A DNA stretch of 64,000 nt. Origin: Flavobacterium sp. H122 (GTDB lineage: Bacteria; Bacteroidota; Bacteroidia; Flavobacteriales; Flavobacteriaceae). The position numbers and the translations under genes are program-made. The stretch lies in the NCBI RefSeq assembly GCF_004959765.1, contig NZ_SJZD01000001.1, forward strand, positions 496,001 to 560,000, written 5' to 3'. The notes below the pieces were generated by a model. The model did no database searches. It was given only the letters and a program-made list of their open reading frames with translations, and was not told the origin of the DNA. Positions 7,660 to 16,569 of the stretch are shown one piece after another (the stretch's first letter is position 1; each line of letters opens with the position of its first letter).

Positions 7660-7828
7660 AATCAATACCAACAATGATAACTGTTACACAACCACTATTT
7701 CCTAAAAAATCAAAAACATAAACTATGAACTGGATAAAAAACGGCTGCTGATCAGACTCTATCCAAAAAAACATGTAAGCTTACAGCTCTTTTATTTTAA
7801 CAACCTTACTTGCGAGAGAATTATTTTT

Positions 7829-8563
7829 CTATCCTGCAAATGCCAGCCTTATAAATTTCAATTTGTTGCTTTTATACTCGAACTGCCAATTGTACATAAA
7901 CTCATCTTCCGAATGATAGTCGGTAAATTCATTCAAGTCCTCAATAATTTCTGAATGGTTCATGAAACTATAAAACAAATTTATCTGATCTCCTTCTATT
8001 GATAGTTTATAAACAATTTTTACAAATCCGTTATCAGCAATTACACTGTTCTGTCCTTTGTTTTTATAATAGTTTACATCGTCAAGGTTGATTCTGTTTA
8101 AAACTTCTTTCAATGATTTAGCCTCATCAGCCTGATTTTGCTTTTCGTACATAAAAGCATATTTAGATTTCAAACCATTTAATTCACCCGACAAAACAAG
8201 TTCTTTAAATGCTTTCAACTGGTTGATCAGTTCTTCCTGATTTTGTTTGAGGAGCCTGATTCTTTCCTGAAAGGCTTTTATATTTTGTTTTTCTATTTCG
8301 TTAAATGAAACATTTTTATTGTTTCCTTTTGATTTGTACCAGGATTTTTGTTCAAAATAATCCTGAAACCTCGAATTTTCAAACTGATAACCATTTCTTG
8401 CAAAAATTTCATTGGTCAGCAATCTGATTTCATCAATGCTCAAATCTTTTATTTTTTCCGGTTTTACAATTTGTGCCGAACATACTGCACAATCTTTCAA
8501 CACCTGGGCATTCAGGTTTAGAGACAGTAACAAAAACAAAAATACCATTCGGGTTGTTTTCAT
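7829..8563 (-). CDS. exported YARHG-domain protein
   Basis: 244 residues with a signal peptide ending NLNAQ at about residue 19, then a CxxC pair (CAVC). Residues about 40-95 fit the YARHG domain: EIRLLTNEIFARNGYQF followed by FQDYFEQKSWYK, an extracellular domain of unknown function often found near peptidases or in small envelope proteins. The rest is coiled and then beta-rich. Its ATG overlaps the stop of the upstream gene as ATGA, so the two are translationally coupled. The short gap 7660-7828 before it holds no recognisable feature. Confidence 0.75.
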   Translation of the reverse strand: MKTTRMVFLFLLLSLNLNAQVLKDCAVCSAQIVKPEKIKDLSIDEIRLLTNEIFARNGYQFENSRFQDYFEQKSWYKSKGNNKNVSFNEIEKQNIKAFQERIRLLKQNQEELINQLKAFKELVLSGELNGLKSKYAFMYEKQNQADEAKSLKEVLNRINLDDVNYYKNKGQNSVIADNGFVKIVYKLSIEGDQINLFYSFMNHSEIIEDLNEFTDYHSEDEFMYNWQFEYKSNKLKFIRLAFAG

Positions 8564-9187
8564 TTCTTTTTACATTGATTAATAATTGTATCCGTTTTTA
8601 TTTCCTCATCATTTTGAAAATATCTCAAAATACCTAAACAGTTAATTGTATCATTTTCGCAGAATCGGATATCAAATTCTGCAATTCTGTATTCATAATA
8701 ATGCTCAAGAAGTTCACTGCTGAATCCGCCCGGGTCTTCTTCGTGGTCTATAAAATGCTGTGTTCCTGCTTCTCCAAACGGATTTGTTCCCCAGCCTTTA
8801 GAATATTCATAGAAACTCAGGCAATAATACAAATCTGTTCCTGAAGGTGATGAAGAACTGTACTCATACTTTGATTTGTATTTATTCTCATTGCCTGTAA
8901 ATTCATTATTCACTTTTTGAATAACCATTTTTTTGATTGCTTCATGTAAGGAATCACGATTGTAAATTGGATTTTTCACAAGATACAGATCCGGATATAC
9001 TTTTGACTGGATAAATTCCATTTTCGTAAAAAAGACAAAATCAATAATTTTTACCAAAATCAACAGTCCTATTATCGCAAATGTCCATTTGACCCTTGTT
9101 TTCTTTTTACTTATCCAGACGATTATCCGGTAAAAAAAAATAGAGCATTAAAAAAAACAATGCTCCTAATAACACTATAAATATCAT
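8560..9187 (-). pseudogene. membrane-anchored protein gene with a frameshift in a T9 tract
   Basis: The main frame (9063 down to 8560) lacks an ATG at its start and begins inside a membrane helix. An ATG at 9187 opens another frame, MIFIVLLGALFFLMLYFF, which stops after 26 residues. A run of nine T (plus-strand A9 at 9132-9140) joins them: with eight T the product continues into RIIVWISKKKT, then a second helix (TFAIIGLLILVKIIDFV) and a soluble domain of about 150 residues. The intact protein would have two helices and about 208 residues. Its stop overlaps the YARHG gene start. Either the tract is variable, the gene is broken, or the assembly has one extra base. Confidence 0.6.
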
Positions 9188-9249
9188 TTCAACGCTCCTT
9201 TTTGGGTATAGACAGATTTTGCGAAATTTCTCCGGCTTACAACTTTAAT

Positions 9250-10275
9250 TTACATTGCTACTTTAGGCAGAATATCCATTACATACTCGTGCATAACCTG
9301 ACGGTAATCCAAATGCGTTACCATACGCATCTTACCCTGTCCCATAGAGCTGATATGAATCCCTTTGACTTTCAATTTTTCAATAATCACTTTTTCATCA
9401 AGATACGATTGAATACTAAAAATAACAATATTGGTTTCCACAGGTTCTACCCCGGCAACCCATGGTAACTGCTGCAACATATAAGCCAACTCCTTAGCTC
9501 TATGATGATCAACCGCCAATCTTTCAATATGGTTATCCAAAGCATAAATACCCGCTGCGGCCAAATAACCCGCCTGACGCATTCCTCCTCCAAAAACTTT
9601 ACGGATGCGTAACGCTCTTTTTATTGTTTTTGCATCAGAAATTAAAACTGATCCCACCGGTGCTCCCAAACCTTTAGACAAACACACTGAAATGGTGTCA
9701 AACAGTTCTCCGAATTGTCGTGGAGATTGTTTCTTTGCAACTAAAGCATTCCATAAACGGGCTCCGTCAAGATGGTATTTTAAGTTATTTTGTGTGCAGA
9801 CCTGCTTAATCTCTTTTAATGTTTCAATTTCATAACAGGCTCCCCCGCCTTTGTTGGTTGTATTTTCAATACTTACCACACTTGTTAAAGGAGCATGAAA
9901 AAATTCAGGGTCATTAATAGCTTTTCTTACCTGATCTGCAGTTATCATCCCTCTGTTTCCATCAATTAAACTCAATGAACAACCGCTGTTAAAAGCCGTC
10001 CCTCCTGCTTCATACAGATAAATATGCGACCATTTGTCACAAATTATTTCGTCTCCCGGCTGTGTGTTTAATTTCAATGCTGCCTGATTTGCCATAGTCC
10101 CGGAAGGAAAAAACAATGCTGCTTCCATACCAAACATTGTGGCTGCTTTTTGCTCTAAAGCATTTATTGTCGGGTCTTGTTTATATACATCATCACCTAC
10201 TTTTGCACTAAACATAGCGTGCAGCATTTCCTGCGTAGGTTTGGTTACGGTATCACTTACCAAATTTATTTCCAT
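9250..10275 (-). CDS. ltaE: low-specificity L-threonine aldolase
   Basis: 341 residues, a normal length. This PLP enzyme cleaves L-threonine or allo-threonine to glycine and acetaldehyde. Visible motifs: the N-terminal NLVSDTVTKPT, FFPSGTMANQ before the cofactor phosphate site, the HLDGARLWNA aspartate region that holds the pyridine ring, and CLSKGLGAP with the Schiff-base lysine. Cytoplasmic. It stands alone on the minus strand, divergent from prfB. The family call is secure; stereospecificity cannot be read. Confidence 0.9.
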   Translation of the reverse strand: MEINLVSDTVTKPTQEMLHAMFSAKVGDDVYKQDPTINALEQKAATMFGMEAALFFPSGTMANQAALKLNTQPGDEIICDKWSHIYLYEAGGTAFNSGCSLSLIDGNRGMITADQVRKAINDPEFFHAPLTSVVSIENTTNKGGGACYEIETLKEIKQVCTQNNLKYHLDGARLWNALVAKKQSPRQFGELFDTISVCLSKGLGAPVGSVLISDAKTIKRALRIRKVFGGGMRQAGYLAAAGIYALDNHIERLAVDHHRAKELAYMLQQLPWVAGVEPVETNIVIFSIQSYLDEKVIIEKLKVKGIHISSMGQGKMRMVTHLDYRQVMHEYVMDILPKVAM

Positions 10276-10315
10276 ATTCTAAAACACACCAATATTTGTA
10301 GGGTTTTTAACACAT

Positions 10316-10350
10316 AAATATCACTAATTTTGGTGATATTTCTTTTTTTT
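10316..10350 (+). terminator. hairpin with T-run in the ltaE-prfB gap
   Basis: AAATATCAC (10316-10324) pairs with GTGATATTT (10333-10341), followed by CTTTTTTTT. It looks like a terminator but lies between two divergent genes, so it may instead be an attenuator-like element ahead of prfB or a leftover. No known riboswitch fold was recognised. Confidence 0.4.
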
Positions 10351-10456
10351 ATATTTTAGCTTTCTTTTTATACTCAGAAAAAATCTGAAATAAATATTTT
10401 TAGAAATTTCTAAAAATCAAATTCATAAATATAAACATCAAAATTATAAAAATTCT

Positions 10457-11552
10457 ATGACAAATACCGAACAAATTAAAGGTATTGTAGAGCGCCTGGG
10501 TGCGTTGAGGAGGTATCTTTGACATTGATGCCAAATTAATCGAAATCGCTAACGAAGAAGAAAAGACTTTTGCTCCTGATTTTTGGAACAAGGCTAAGGA
10601 AGCCGAAGTTATTGTCCGTAATCTCCGCTCAAAGAAAAAATGGGTAGAAGATTATGAAAAAGCGGTAAATCTTGCTGATGAACTTCAAATTGCCTATGAT
10701 TTCTTCAAAGAAGGTGATTTAAGTGAAGAGGAATTAGATGATTTATTCGAAACTACCAATACCCATATCGAAAACATTGAATTTAAAAACATGCTTTCTG
10801 ACGAAGGTGACTCAATGAGTGCTGTACTGCAGATTACCGCAGGTGCCGGTGGTACCGAAAGTTGTGACTGGGCAAGTATGCTTATGCGAATGTACCTGAT
10901 GTGGGGTGAGAAAAACGGCTATAAAGTTAAAGAACTGAATTTTCAGGAAGGTGATGTAGCCGGTATTAAAACCGTTACCCTGGAATTTGAGGGTGATTAT
11001 TCTTTTGGTTATTTAAAAGGTGAAAACGGTGTACACCGATTGGTAAGAATTTCTCCTTTTGACAGTAACGCCAAACGCCACACATCATTCGCTTCGGTAT
11101 ATGTATATCCGTTGGTCGATGATACGATTGAAATTGCTATCAGTCCTGCTGACATTGAAATTACTACTGCCCGTTCAAGCGGTGCCGGAGGACAAAATGT
11201 AAATAAAGTTGAGACAAAAGTCCAGTTATTGCACAAACCAACCGGAATTCAAATTCAGTGTTCAGAAACCCGTTCGCAACATGATAACCGTGAACGCGCC
11301 ATGCAAATGCTACGTTCGCAGTTATATGAAATTGAGTTGAAAAAACGACTGGAACAACGTGCCGATATTGAAGCCGGCAAAATGAAAATTGAATGGGGCT
11401 CGCAAATACGCAATTACGTTATGCATCCATACAAATTAATTAAAGATGTCAGAACACAATACGAAACCAGCGATGTGGACGGTGTTATGAATGGAAATTT
11501 AGATGAGTTTTTAAAAGCTTATTTAATGATGATGGGACAAAAAGAAAGCTAA
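10457..11552 (+). CDS. prfB: peptide chain release factor 2 (programmed +1 frameshift)
   Basis: The first 21 codons (10457-10519) end at an in-frame TGA at 10520. Skipping one T there joins 343 more codons, giving 364 residues, the usual RF2 length. The tripeptide SPF that reads UGA/UAA codons is at residues 199-201, and the GGQ that triggers peptidyl-tRNA hydrolysis at 244-246. RF2 ends translation at UGA and UAA. Autoregulation is expected: low RF2 makes the ribosome pause at TGA and shift. Annotation tools that start at an internal ATG would lose the N-terminal third. Confidence 0.95.
10508..10523 (+). promoter_or_regulatory. RF2 programmed frameshift site
   Basis: AGGAGGTATCTTTGAC at 10508-10523 contains an internal Shine-Dalgarno sequence (AGGAGG), three bases before the CTT slip codon and the TGA stop. 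This is the classical bacterial prfB signal. The ribosome slips from CTT to TTT and continues with GAC. A strong Shine-Dalgarno here is notable because genes in this window rarely show one at their start. Confidence 0.95.
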
Positions 11553-11569
11553 CTTTAAATATTTTTGAT

Positions 11570-12370
11570 ATGCATTTAAAGAGATATTTTGATAACGAAG
11601 AATGGAAAGAAGTGGATTTGAAATCTCCTTTTAAGGAAAAATACAAGCTCTTCATCTCTAATTATGGAAATTTGAGAAAAATCGATTTAAATACTAACGA
11701 GGAAAAAAATATTTCTCAAGCAACAACCGAAGGCTATCCTTCTTTTAATTTTTCGGTCTTTTCACCTCATACTGAAGAAGACTTGAAATATCTTACCGAG
11801 GAAAGAGCAAGAATTGCAGGTATTAAAAAAGAAATCACTTTACTTAAAAGAGATTTAAAAACCTGTGACGGAAAAGATGCCCGCTTTTATGATATTTCGA
11901 GAGCTATTGATGCAGTTGAAGTCAGACTTGAAACAGTTAGAAAAAAGTACAATTCGAGATTGCGCAAAATTGAAAACGGAAGAAGAAAAAGCTTTGGCAC
12001 ATTAACCCATCGTTTAGTGGCATTGCATTTTGTTGGACAGCCTTCAAAAAAACACAATTTTGTTGCTCATCTTGATTTTGATAAGTCCAACAATCATCAT
12101 TCTAATCTAAAATGGATGACGATGGAAGAAAACATTAAACATCAGCAGGACAGTCCGTATGTAATTAAAGCCAAAGCGCTTGCAAACATTAACCGTCCCA
12201 TTCGAATCACACGTTCCAAATTAACCATTCATCAGGTTATGGTTATTAAAAAGAGAATCAATGAGAATATTCCTTTGAGTAAATTGGCAAAACGATACAA
12301 AGTATCAGAAACACAATTACTCAGGATAAAAAGAGGAATCAATTGGGGAAATATAGCTCCTGCAAAATAA
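11570..12370 (+). CDS. NUMOD4/HNH endonuclease-like protein with C-terminal HTH
   Basis: 266 residues in three parts. Residues about 10-60 (EEWKEVDL, LFISNYGNLRKI) fit a NUMOD4 DNA-binding module. A coiled segment of about 60 residues follows. Residues about 140-190 (THRLVALHFVG, VAHLDFDKSNNHHSNLKWMT) fit an HNH_3 nuclease motif with His and Asn ligands. A C-terminal helix-turn-helix (LSKLAKRYKVSETQLLRI) closes it. Such combinations occur in homing endonucleases and phage proteins. It sits 17 bases after prfB and ends in its own terminator, so it is probably co-transcribed with RF2. Its role is unknown. Confidence 0.75.
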   Translation: MHLKRYFDNEEWKEVDLKSPFKEKYKLFISNYGNLRKIDLNTNEEKNISQATTEGYPSFNFSVFSPHTEEDLKYLTEERARIAGIKKEITLLKRDLKTCDGKDARFYDISRAIDAVEVRLETVRKKYNSRLRKIENGRRKSFGTLTHRLVALHFVGQPSKKHNFVAHLDFDKSNNHHSNLKWMTMEENIKHQQDSPYVIKAKALANINRPIRITRSKLTIHQVMVIKKRINENIPLSKLAKRYKVSETQLLRIKRGINWGNIAPAK

Positions 12371-12404
12371 AAAAGTGCCGATTTTGATAATCGGCACTTT
12401 TTTA
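12371..12404. terminator. bidirectional terminator
   Basis: AAAAGTGCCGATT (12371-12383) and AATCGGCACTTTT (12389-12401) form a perfect 13-bp stem with a 5-base loop, flanked by A and T runs. It serves the convergent HNH and DoxX genes. Confidence 0.85.
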
Positions 12405-12423
12405 TAATTTAAATTCACATTTT

Positions 12424-12846
12424 CTATTGCTGCATTTTGAAATAATAATCAGCCGAATGTTTACCGCTTCCGTAAAACAGGAAGAAAACACTAATGCACA
12501 GCAGTAAAAATGAAAGTATTAAGTTTCCAACATTCATTTCAAAAGTAAAATTTACTAAGAAAGCCCCAAGCAAAATAGGAATTTGTGCAATAATTGCCCA
12601 TCGGGTCAATAATCCGAAAACAATCATTACCCCTCCCATCATGTGAGCTGCCATAACATAATGTACAATCAGCATTCCTCCTCCTAAACTTTTAATGGGC
12701 TCAATTAATTGATTATAATATTCTGTATTTGTCATAAAGGAAACTCCTTTCCAAAAAAGAAATATTCCCACAACAATACGCAATATATCCAATGGATAAG
12801 AGGTATGGGCATTTGCCCACTTGTTTAAACTTTTAACAGTTTCCAT
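12424..12846 (-). CDS. DoxX family membrane protein
   Basis: 140 residues with four hydrophobic helices. The segment LDILRIVVGIFLFWKGVSFM at the N terminus and the glycine-rich MMGGVMIVFGLLTRWA helix are typical of the DoxX/DUF417-like family. These inner-membrane proteins are linked to thiosulfate:quinone oxidoreductase or redox stress in some species, but most have no assigned role. Single gene, convergent with the HNH gene. Family call good, function open. Confidence 0.8.
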   Translation of the reverse strand: METVKSLNKWANAHTSYPLDILRIVVGIFLFWKGVSFMTNTEYYNQLIEPIKSLGGGMLIVHYVMAAHMMGGVMIVFGLLTRWAIIAQIPILLGAFLVNFTFEMNVGNLILSFLLLCISVFFLFYGSGKHSADYYFKMQQ

Positions 12847-12909
12847 AGTTTCCTAGTTTAGAATTTTACTTCTAATTTACTAAAAAACAAATAATTAATA
12901 AGTTAAAAA

Positions 12910-14538
12910 TCAGTATTTTATATAAAAAGCCAATTTATCAGGCTGAATATCATTTACCGATTTAATTTTAGTTCCTGCCTTTGTCCATTCGTTAGTAGCG
13001 TTAACCCTTACTTTTCTGCCTTTTATATTCAAATCAACCGGCATGGCAAAATCAGGCTCTTCTGTTTTCCATCGAATTTCGAATGAATCACCGTTTTTTC
13101 TAATTTCCAACTCAGGAATAGAAGTATATCTAAGATATTGATTAAACACAGGAGTTAAATTTATTCCTGATTCTTTGTTAAAGAAATCAACTACCTGCTG
13201 GTTTGTTACGATTTGTTTTTTGAATGTTTCCGAGTATTTTAAAATCAATTTCCACCATTTAGCATCATCATTAATAATGTGTCTGATTGTGTTGAGCATT
13301 AACGCTCCTTTTGGATACATATCGCCGCTGCCTTCTTTGTTAACTCCGTAATGACCAATAATCGGTCTGTCATTATTAACATTGTTACGAAGTCCGTATG
13401 CATATGCCATGGCTTTTTCATAACCAAACTGACACTCAACAAATACAATTTCAGAATACTGTGTAAATCCTTCATGAATCCACATATCAGCGATATCCTG
13501 ACTCGTAATACTGTTTCCAAACCATTCATGCCCGCTTTCGTGAATAGTGATGTAATCAAAAAGAAGACCAATGCCCGTCCCCGACAAATCATTTCCAAGA
13601 TATCCCTGCAAATAATGGTTTCCGTAAGCTACTGCGCTTTGATGTTCCATTCCCAGATAAGGGGTTTCAACCAATTTATAACCATCTTCAGAAAATGGAT
13701 ACTTTCCAAATTTTGACTGAAAACAGTCCATCATAGGCTTTACTTCTTCAAAATGTTTACGCGCTTTTGCTTCATTAGCTCTTAAAACATAATAATCCAG
13801 ATCCAGTCCTTTATGACTATCATGGATATGGGCATAATCAGCAATATTTATCGTAATATCGTAGGTATTAATTGGGTTTTTAACCTCCCAATCCCAACGT
13901 GTATAACCATTTTTTAAATTTTCACTGCCAAGAAATCTGCCGTTGGACACATTCATCAATCCGTTGGGTACTGCTACTTTTACAGAAGCACCAAAATCAG
14001 GCTCATCACTTTGAGAGTCTTTTACAGGAAACCAGCTACTCGCACCAAATCCCTGACAAGCCACTCCTATCCAGGGTTTTCCGGCTGTATCTTTACTAAA
14101 AACAAAACCGCCGTCCCATGGCGCTCGTTTTGCAATAACCGGTTTACCCGAATAATAAAAACGGATTGTATGTCCACTGCCTTTTTGCAATACTTCAGGA
14201 AACTGAATAAAAGTTGCTATTAATTCTCTATTGAACTGCAGTTTTTTATTGTTGTAAACAATACTGTCAATCTGCATATTCTCAAATAGATCGATTTGAA
14301 TTCTAGACGTATTGTCAACCACTTTAAAAGTAATGTCGTTATATCCTGTAATTGATTTTTCATCAGAATTGATTTTAATATTCAAATCATAACGCTGTAC
14401 ATCGAAGCTGGTACGTTCAGGACGCAAGCCACCCTGCAATGTGTCGCGGCGTGTAAAAACTTCTTTAGCAACAGTCAGCTGTGCTGTTCCAATATTAAAA
14501 TTGCAGAATACGGTTAAAGCAAGTATTAATTTCTTCAT
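12910..14538 (-). CDS. exported M1 family metallopeptidase
   Basis: 542 residues with a signal peptide ending GTAQ. The zinc site of gluzincins is intact: HESGH at residues 333-337 and the third ligand Glu356, 18 residues later. Upstream, ETPYLGMEHQSAVAYG carries the GxMEN-like substrate loop, here GMEHQ rather than GAMEN. At 542 residues it lacks the long C-terminal helical domain of classical aminopeptidase N and matches the shorter Bacteroidetes forms. It is probably a periplasmic aminopeptidase. Transcribed alone; the gap upstream carries a terminator for the carboxylase gene. Confidence 0.88.
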   Translation of the reverse strand: MKKLILALTVFCNFNIGTAQLTVAKEVFTRRDTLQGGLRPERTSFDVQRYDLNIKINSDEKSITGYNDITFKVVDNTSRIQIDLFENMQIDSIVYNNKKLQFNRELIATFIQFPEVLQKGSGHTIRFYYSGKPVIAKRAPWDGGFVFSKDTAGKPWIGVACQGFGASSWFPVKDSQSDEPDFGASVKVAVPNGLMNVSNGRFLGSENLKNGYTRWDWEVKNPINTYDITINIADYAHIHDSHKGLDLDYYVLRANEAKARKHFEEVKPMMDCFQSKFGKYPFSEDGYKLVETPYLGMEHQSAVAYGNHYLQGYLGNDLSGTGIGLLFDYITIHESGHEWFGNSITSQDIADMWIHEGFTQYSEIVFVECQFGYEKAMAYAYGLRNNVNNDRPIIGHYGVNKEGSGDMYPKGALMLNTIRHIINDDAKWWKLILKYSETFKKQIVTNQQVVDFFNKESGINLTPVFNQYLRYTSIPELEIRKNGDSFEIRWKTEEPDFAMPVDLNIKGRKVRVNATNEWTKAGTKIKSVNDIQPDKLAFYIKY

Positions 14539-14545
14539 AGGGATA

Positions 14546-14584
14546 AAATAAAAAATCTACTACCGTAAAGTTAGTAGTAGATTT
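14546..14584 (-). terminator. terminator for the carboxyltransferase gene
   Basis: On the minus strand AAATCTACTAC and GTAGTAGATTT form a perfect 11-bp stem with a 10-base loop, followed by a T-rich tail. It ends transcription coming from 16387 and lies just before the M1 peptidase start. Confidence 0.7.
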
Positions 14585-14657
14585 TGATTTTTAGATTATT
14601 TTAAGAAAAGTTTAATTTATTGAATATACAAAATCAGTGATATTATTCTTTATTGTT

Positions 14658-14690
14658 AAACCTAACAGGTTTTAAAAACCTGTTAGGTTT
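14658..14690. repeat. interspersed palindrome (AACAGGTTT type)
   Basis: AAACCTAACAGGTTT (14658-14672) and AAACCTGTTAGGTTT (14676-14690) form a perfect 15-bp inverted repeat with a 3-base loop. A relative sits at 31395-31427. No T-run follows, so it is not an ordinary terminator. Confidence 0.7.
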
Positions 14691-14743
14691 AAAAGAGTAT
14701 TAATTACTGAAATTAAATTTCATCATTATAAAAATCTTCATAA

Positions 14744-16387
14744 TTACACTTGTATCACTCCTAAATTAAATGGCTTTTCTATTGGCGCATGATTTGCAGC
14801 TTCAATCCCCATAGAAATCCAGGTTCTGGTTTCAAGCGGATCTATAATTGCATCTGTCCACAAACGGGATGCTGCATAATAAGGTGAAACCTGTTCGTCG
14901 TAACGTGATTTTATTTTATTGAATAATTCTTCTTCTTTTTCCGGAGTGATCTCCTCCCCTTTAGCTTTTAAGGAAGCAGCCTCAATCTGCATTAACACCT
15001 TAGCAGCCTGTGCACCGCCCATAACAGCAAGTTCAGCACTTGGCCACGCAAAAATCAATCGCGGATCATACGCTTTTCCACACATGGCGTAATTTCCGGC
15101 TCCGTATGAATTTCCAACCACAACGGTAAATTTAGGCACTACAGAATTAGCCACCGCATTTACCATTTTAGCACCATCTTTAATAATTCCGCCGTGTTCC
15201 GATTTTGAACCTACCATAAAACCAGTTACATCATGAACGAACACCAATGGAATTTTCTTTTGATTACAATTCGCAATAAAACGAGTTGCTTTATCAGCCG
15301 AATCTGAATAAATAACGCCTCCAAACTGCATTTCACTTGGTTTTGTTTTAGCTCCGGTTGTTTTGGCAATCAAACGTTGATTCGCTACAATTCCTACTGC
15401 CCAACCATCAATGCGTGCATAACCTGTGATAATGGTTTGTCCATAACCAGCTTTGTATTCATCAAATTCTGAATTATCAACCATACGTTTGATAATTTCC
15501 ATCATATCATATTGTTCGGCACGTGATTTAGGCAAAATTCCGTAAATATCTTCTGGATTCAGAGCTGGTTTTTCAGACTTAACTCTATTATAACCGGCTT
15601 TGTCAAAATCACCCATTTTACCTACAATACTTTTGATTCTGTCCAGAGCATCTTTGTCATCTTTAGCTTTGAAATCGGTTACACCCGAAATTTCGCAATG
15701 TGTTGTAGCTCCTCCCAATGTTTCGTTATCTATCGTTTCACCGATAGCCGCTTTAACCAAGTAACTTCCCGCCAGGAAAATACTTCCGGTTTTATCTACA
15801 ATTAAAGCTTCATCACTCATTATAGGCAGATAAGCACCACCAGCAACACAACTTCCCATAACTGCAGCGATTTGAGTAATTCCCATACTGCTCATAATAG
15901 CATTGTTTCTGAAAATTCGTCCGAAATGTTCTTTATCCGGGAAAATTTCGTCCTGCATTGGTAAATAAACACCAGCAGAATCTACTAAATATATAATAGG
16001 CAATCTATTTTCGATAGCTATTTCCTGCGCTCTTAAGTTCTTTTTAGCGGTAATAGGAAACCAGGCACCTGCTTTTACTGTAGCGTCATTTGCCACCACA
16101 ATACACTGTTTACCTTTTATATAACCTATTTTTACAACAACTCCACCACTTGGACACCCCCCATGTTCCTTATACATTCCATCACCAACAAAAGCACCTA
16201 TTTCGATTGATTTTTCATCATTATCCAACAAATAATCAATACGTTCACGGGCTGTCATTTTGCCTTCGGCATGTAGTTTTGCTATTCTTTTTTCACCCCC
16301 GCCAAGTTTAACTTTTGCCAGGCGCTGTCTTAATTCTGAAAGTAAAAGTTTGTTATGATCTTCGTTTTTATTGAAGTTTAAGTCCAT
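14744..16387 (-). CDS. acyl-CoA carboxylase carboxyltransferase (beta) subunit
   Basis: 547 residues, the size of methylcrotonyl- or propionyl-CoA carboxylase beta chains. The N half has GKMTARERIDYLLD and GGCPSGGVVVKIGYI; the two crotonase-like domains carry SAGVYLPMQDEIFPD and MGSCVAGGAYLPIMSDEA in the first and FVHDVTGFMVGSKSE and VVGNSYGAGNYAMCGKA in the second, which form the acyl-CoA and carboxybiotin pockets. The AGGAYLP and SAGVYLP forms favour methylcrotonyl-CoA carboxylase (leucine breakdown). No biotin carboxylase or biotin carrier gene lies nearby, so its alpha partner must be elsewhere. Substrate is an inference. Confidence 0.85.
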   Translation of the reverse strand: MDLNFNKNEDHNKLLLSELRQRLAKVKLGGGEKRIAKLHAEGKMTARERIDYLLDNDEKSIEIGAFVGDGMYKEHGGCPSGGVVVKIGYIKGKQCIVVANDATVKAGAWFPITAKKNLRAQEIAIENRLPIIYLVDSAGVYLPMQDEIFPDKEHFGRIFRNNAIMSSMGITQIAAVMGSCVAGGAYLPIMSDEALIVDKTGSIFLAGSYLVKAAIGETIDNETLGGATTHCEISGVTDFKAKDDKDALDRIKSIVGKMGDFDKAGYNRVKSEKPALNPEDIYGILPKSRAEQYDMMEIIKRMVDNSEFDEYKAGYGQTIITGYARIDGWAVGIVANQRLIAKTTGAKTKPSEMQFGGVIYSDSADKATRFIANCNQKKIPLVFVHDVTGFMVGSKSEHGGIIKDGAKMVNAVANSVVPKFTVVVGNSYGAGNYAMCGKAYDPRLIFAWPSAELAVMGGAQAAKVLMQIEAASLKAKGEEITPEKEEELFNKIKSRYDEQVSPYYAASRLWTDAIIDPLETRTWISMGIEAANHAPIEKPFNLGVIQV

Positions 16388-16539
16388 AGTTAATTTTAGT
16401 TGTGTAAATATTTTGTATTTTTGAGTGGCTAAAATACAAAAAGCAATTCAATCATTCTGCCCGAATTTTCCTTAAAAATTTCTTTACAATCTTAATATGT
16501 TTTTCATGTTATGTTAATGATTTCTTAACATTGGAAATA

Positions 16540-16547
16540 TACTTTTG
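16540..16547 (+). promoter_or_regulatory. -7 promoter box of the phosphate cluster
   Basis: TACTTTTG fits TAnnTTTG and lies 23 bases before the DUF47 start. No convincing -33 element was found. The rest of the 16388-16563 gap shows nothing else. Confidence 0.5.
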
Positions 16548-16569
16548 CCACATCAAAATTTATATGATT

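Noticed and set aside
7728-7754. A tiny frame MNWIKNGC in the gap before the YARHG gene.
   Set aside because: Eight codons, no supporting context.
11570-12370. HNH gene as part of an intron or intein in prfB.
   Set aside because: prfB is continuous apart from the programmed shift and contains no insertion; the HNH gene is wholly downstream.
13299-14223. Several open frames within the M1 peptidase gene on both strands.
   Set aside because: They are shadows of the clear peptidase frame, with no domain or start signal of their own.
16531-16569. TTG start for the DUF47 gene at 16531.
   Set aside because: It would put the coding region over the TACTTTTG promoter box; ATG 16570 or 16564 fits the family start.
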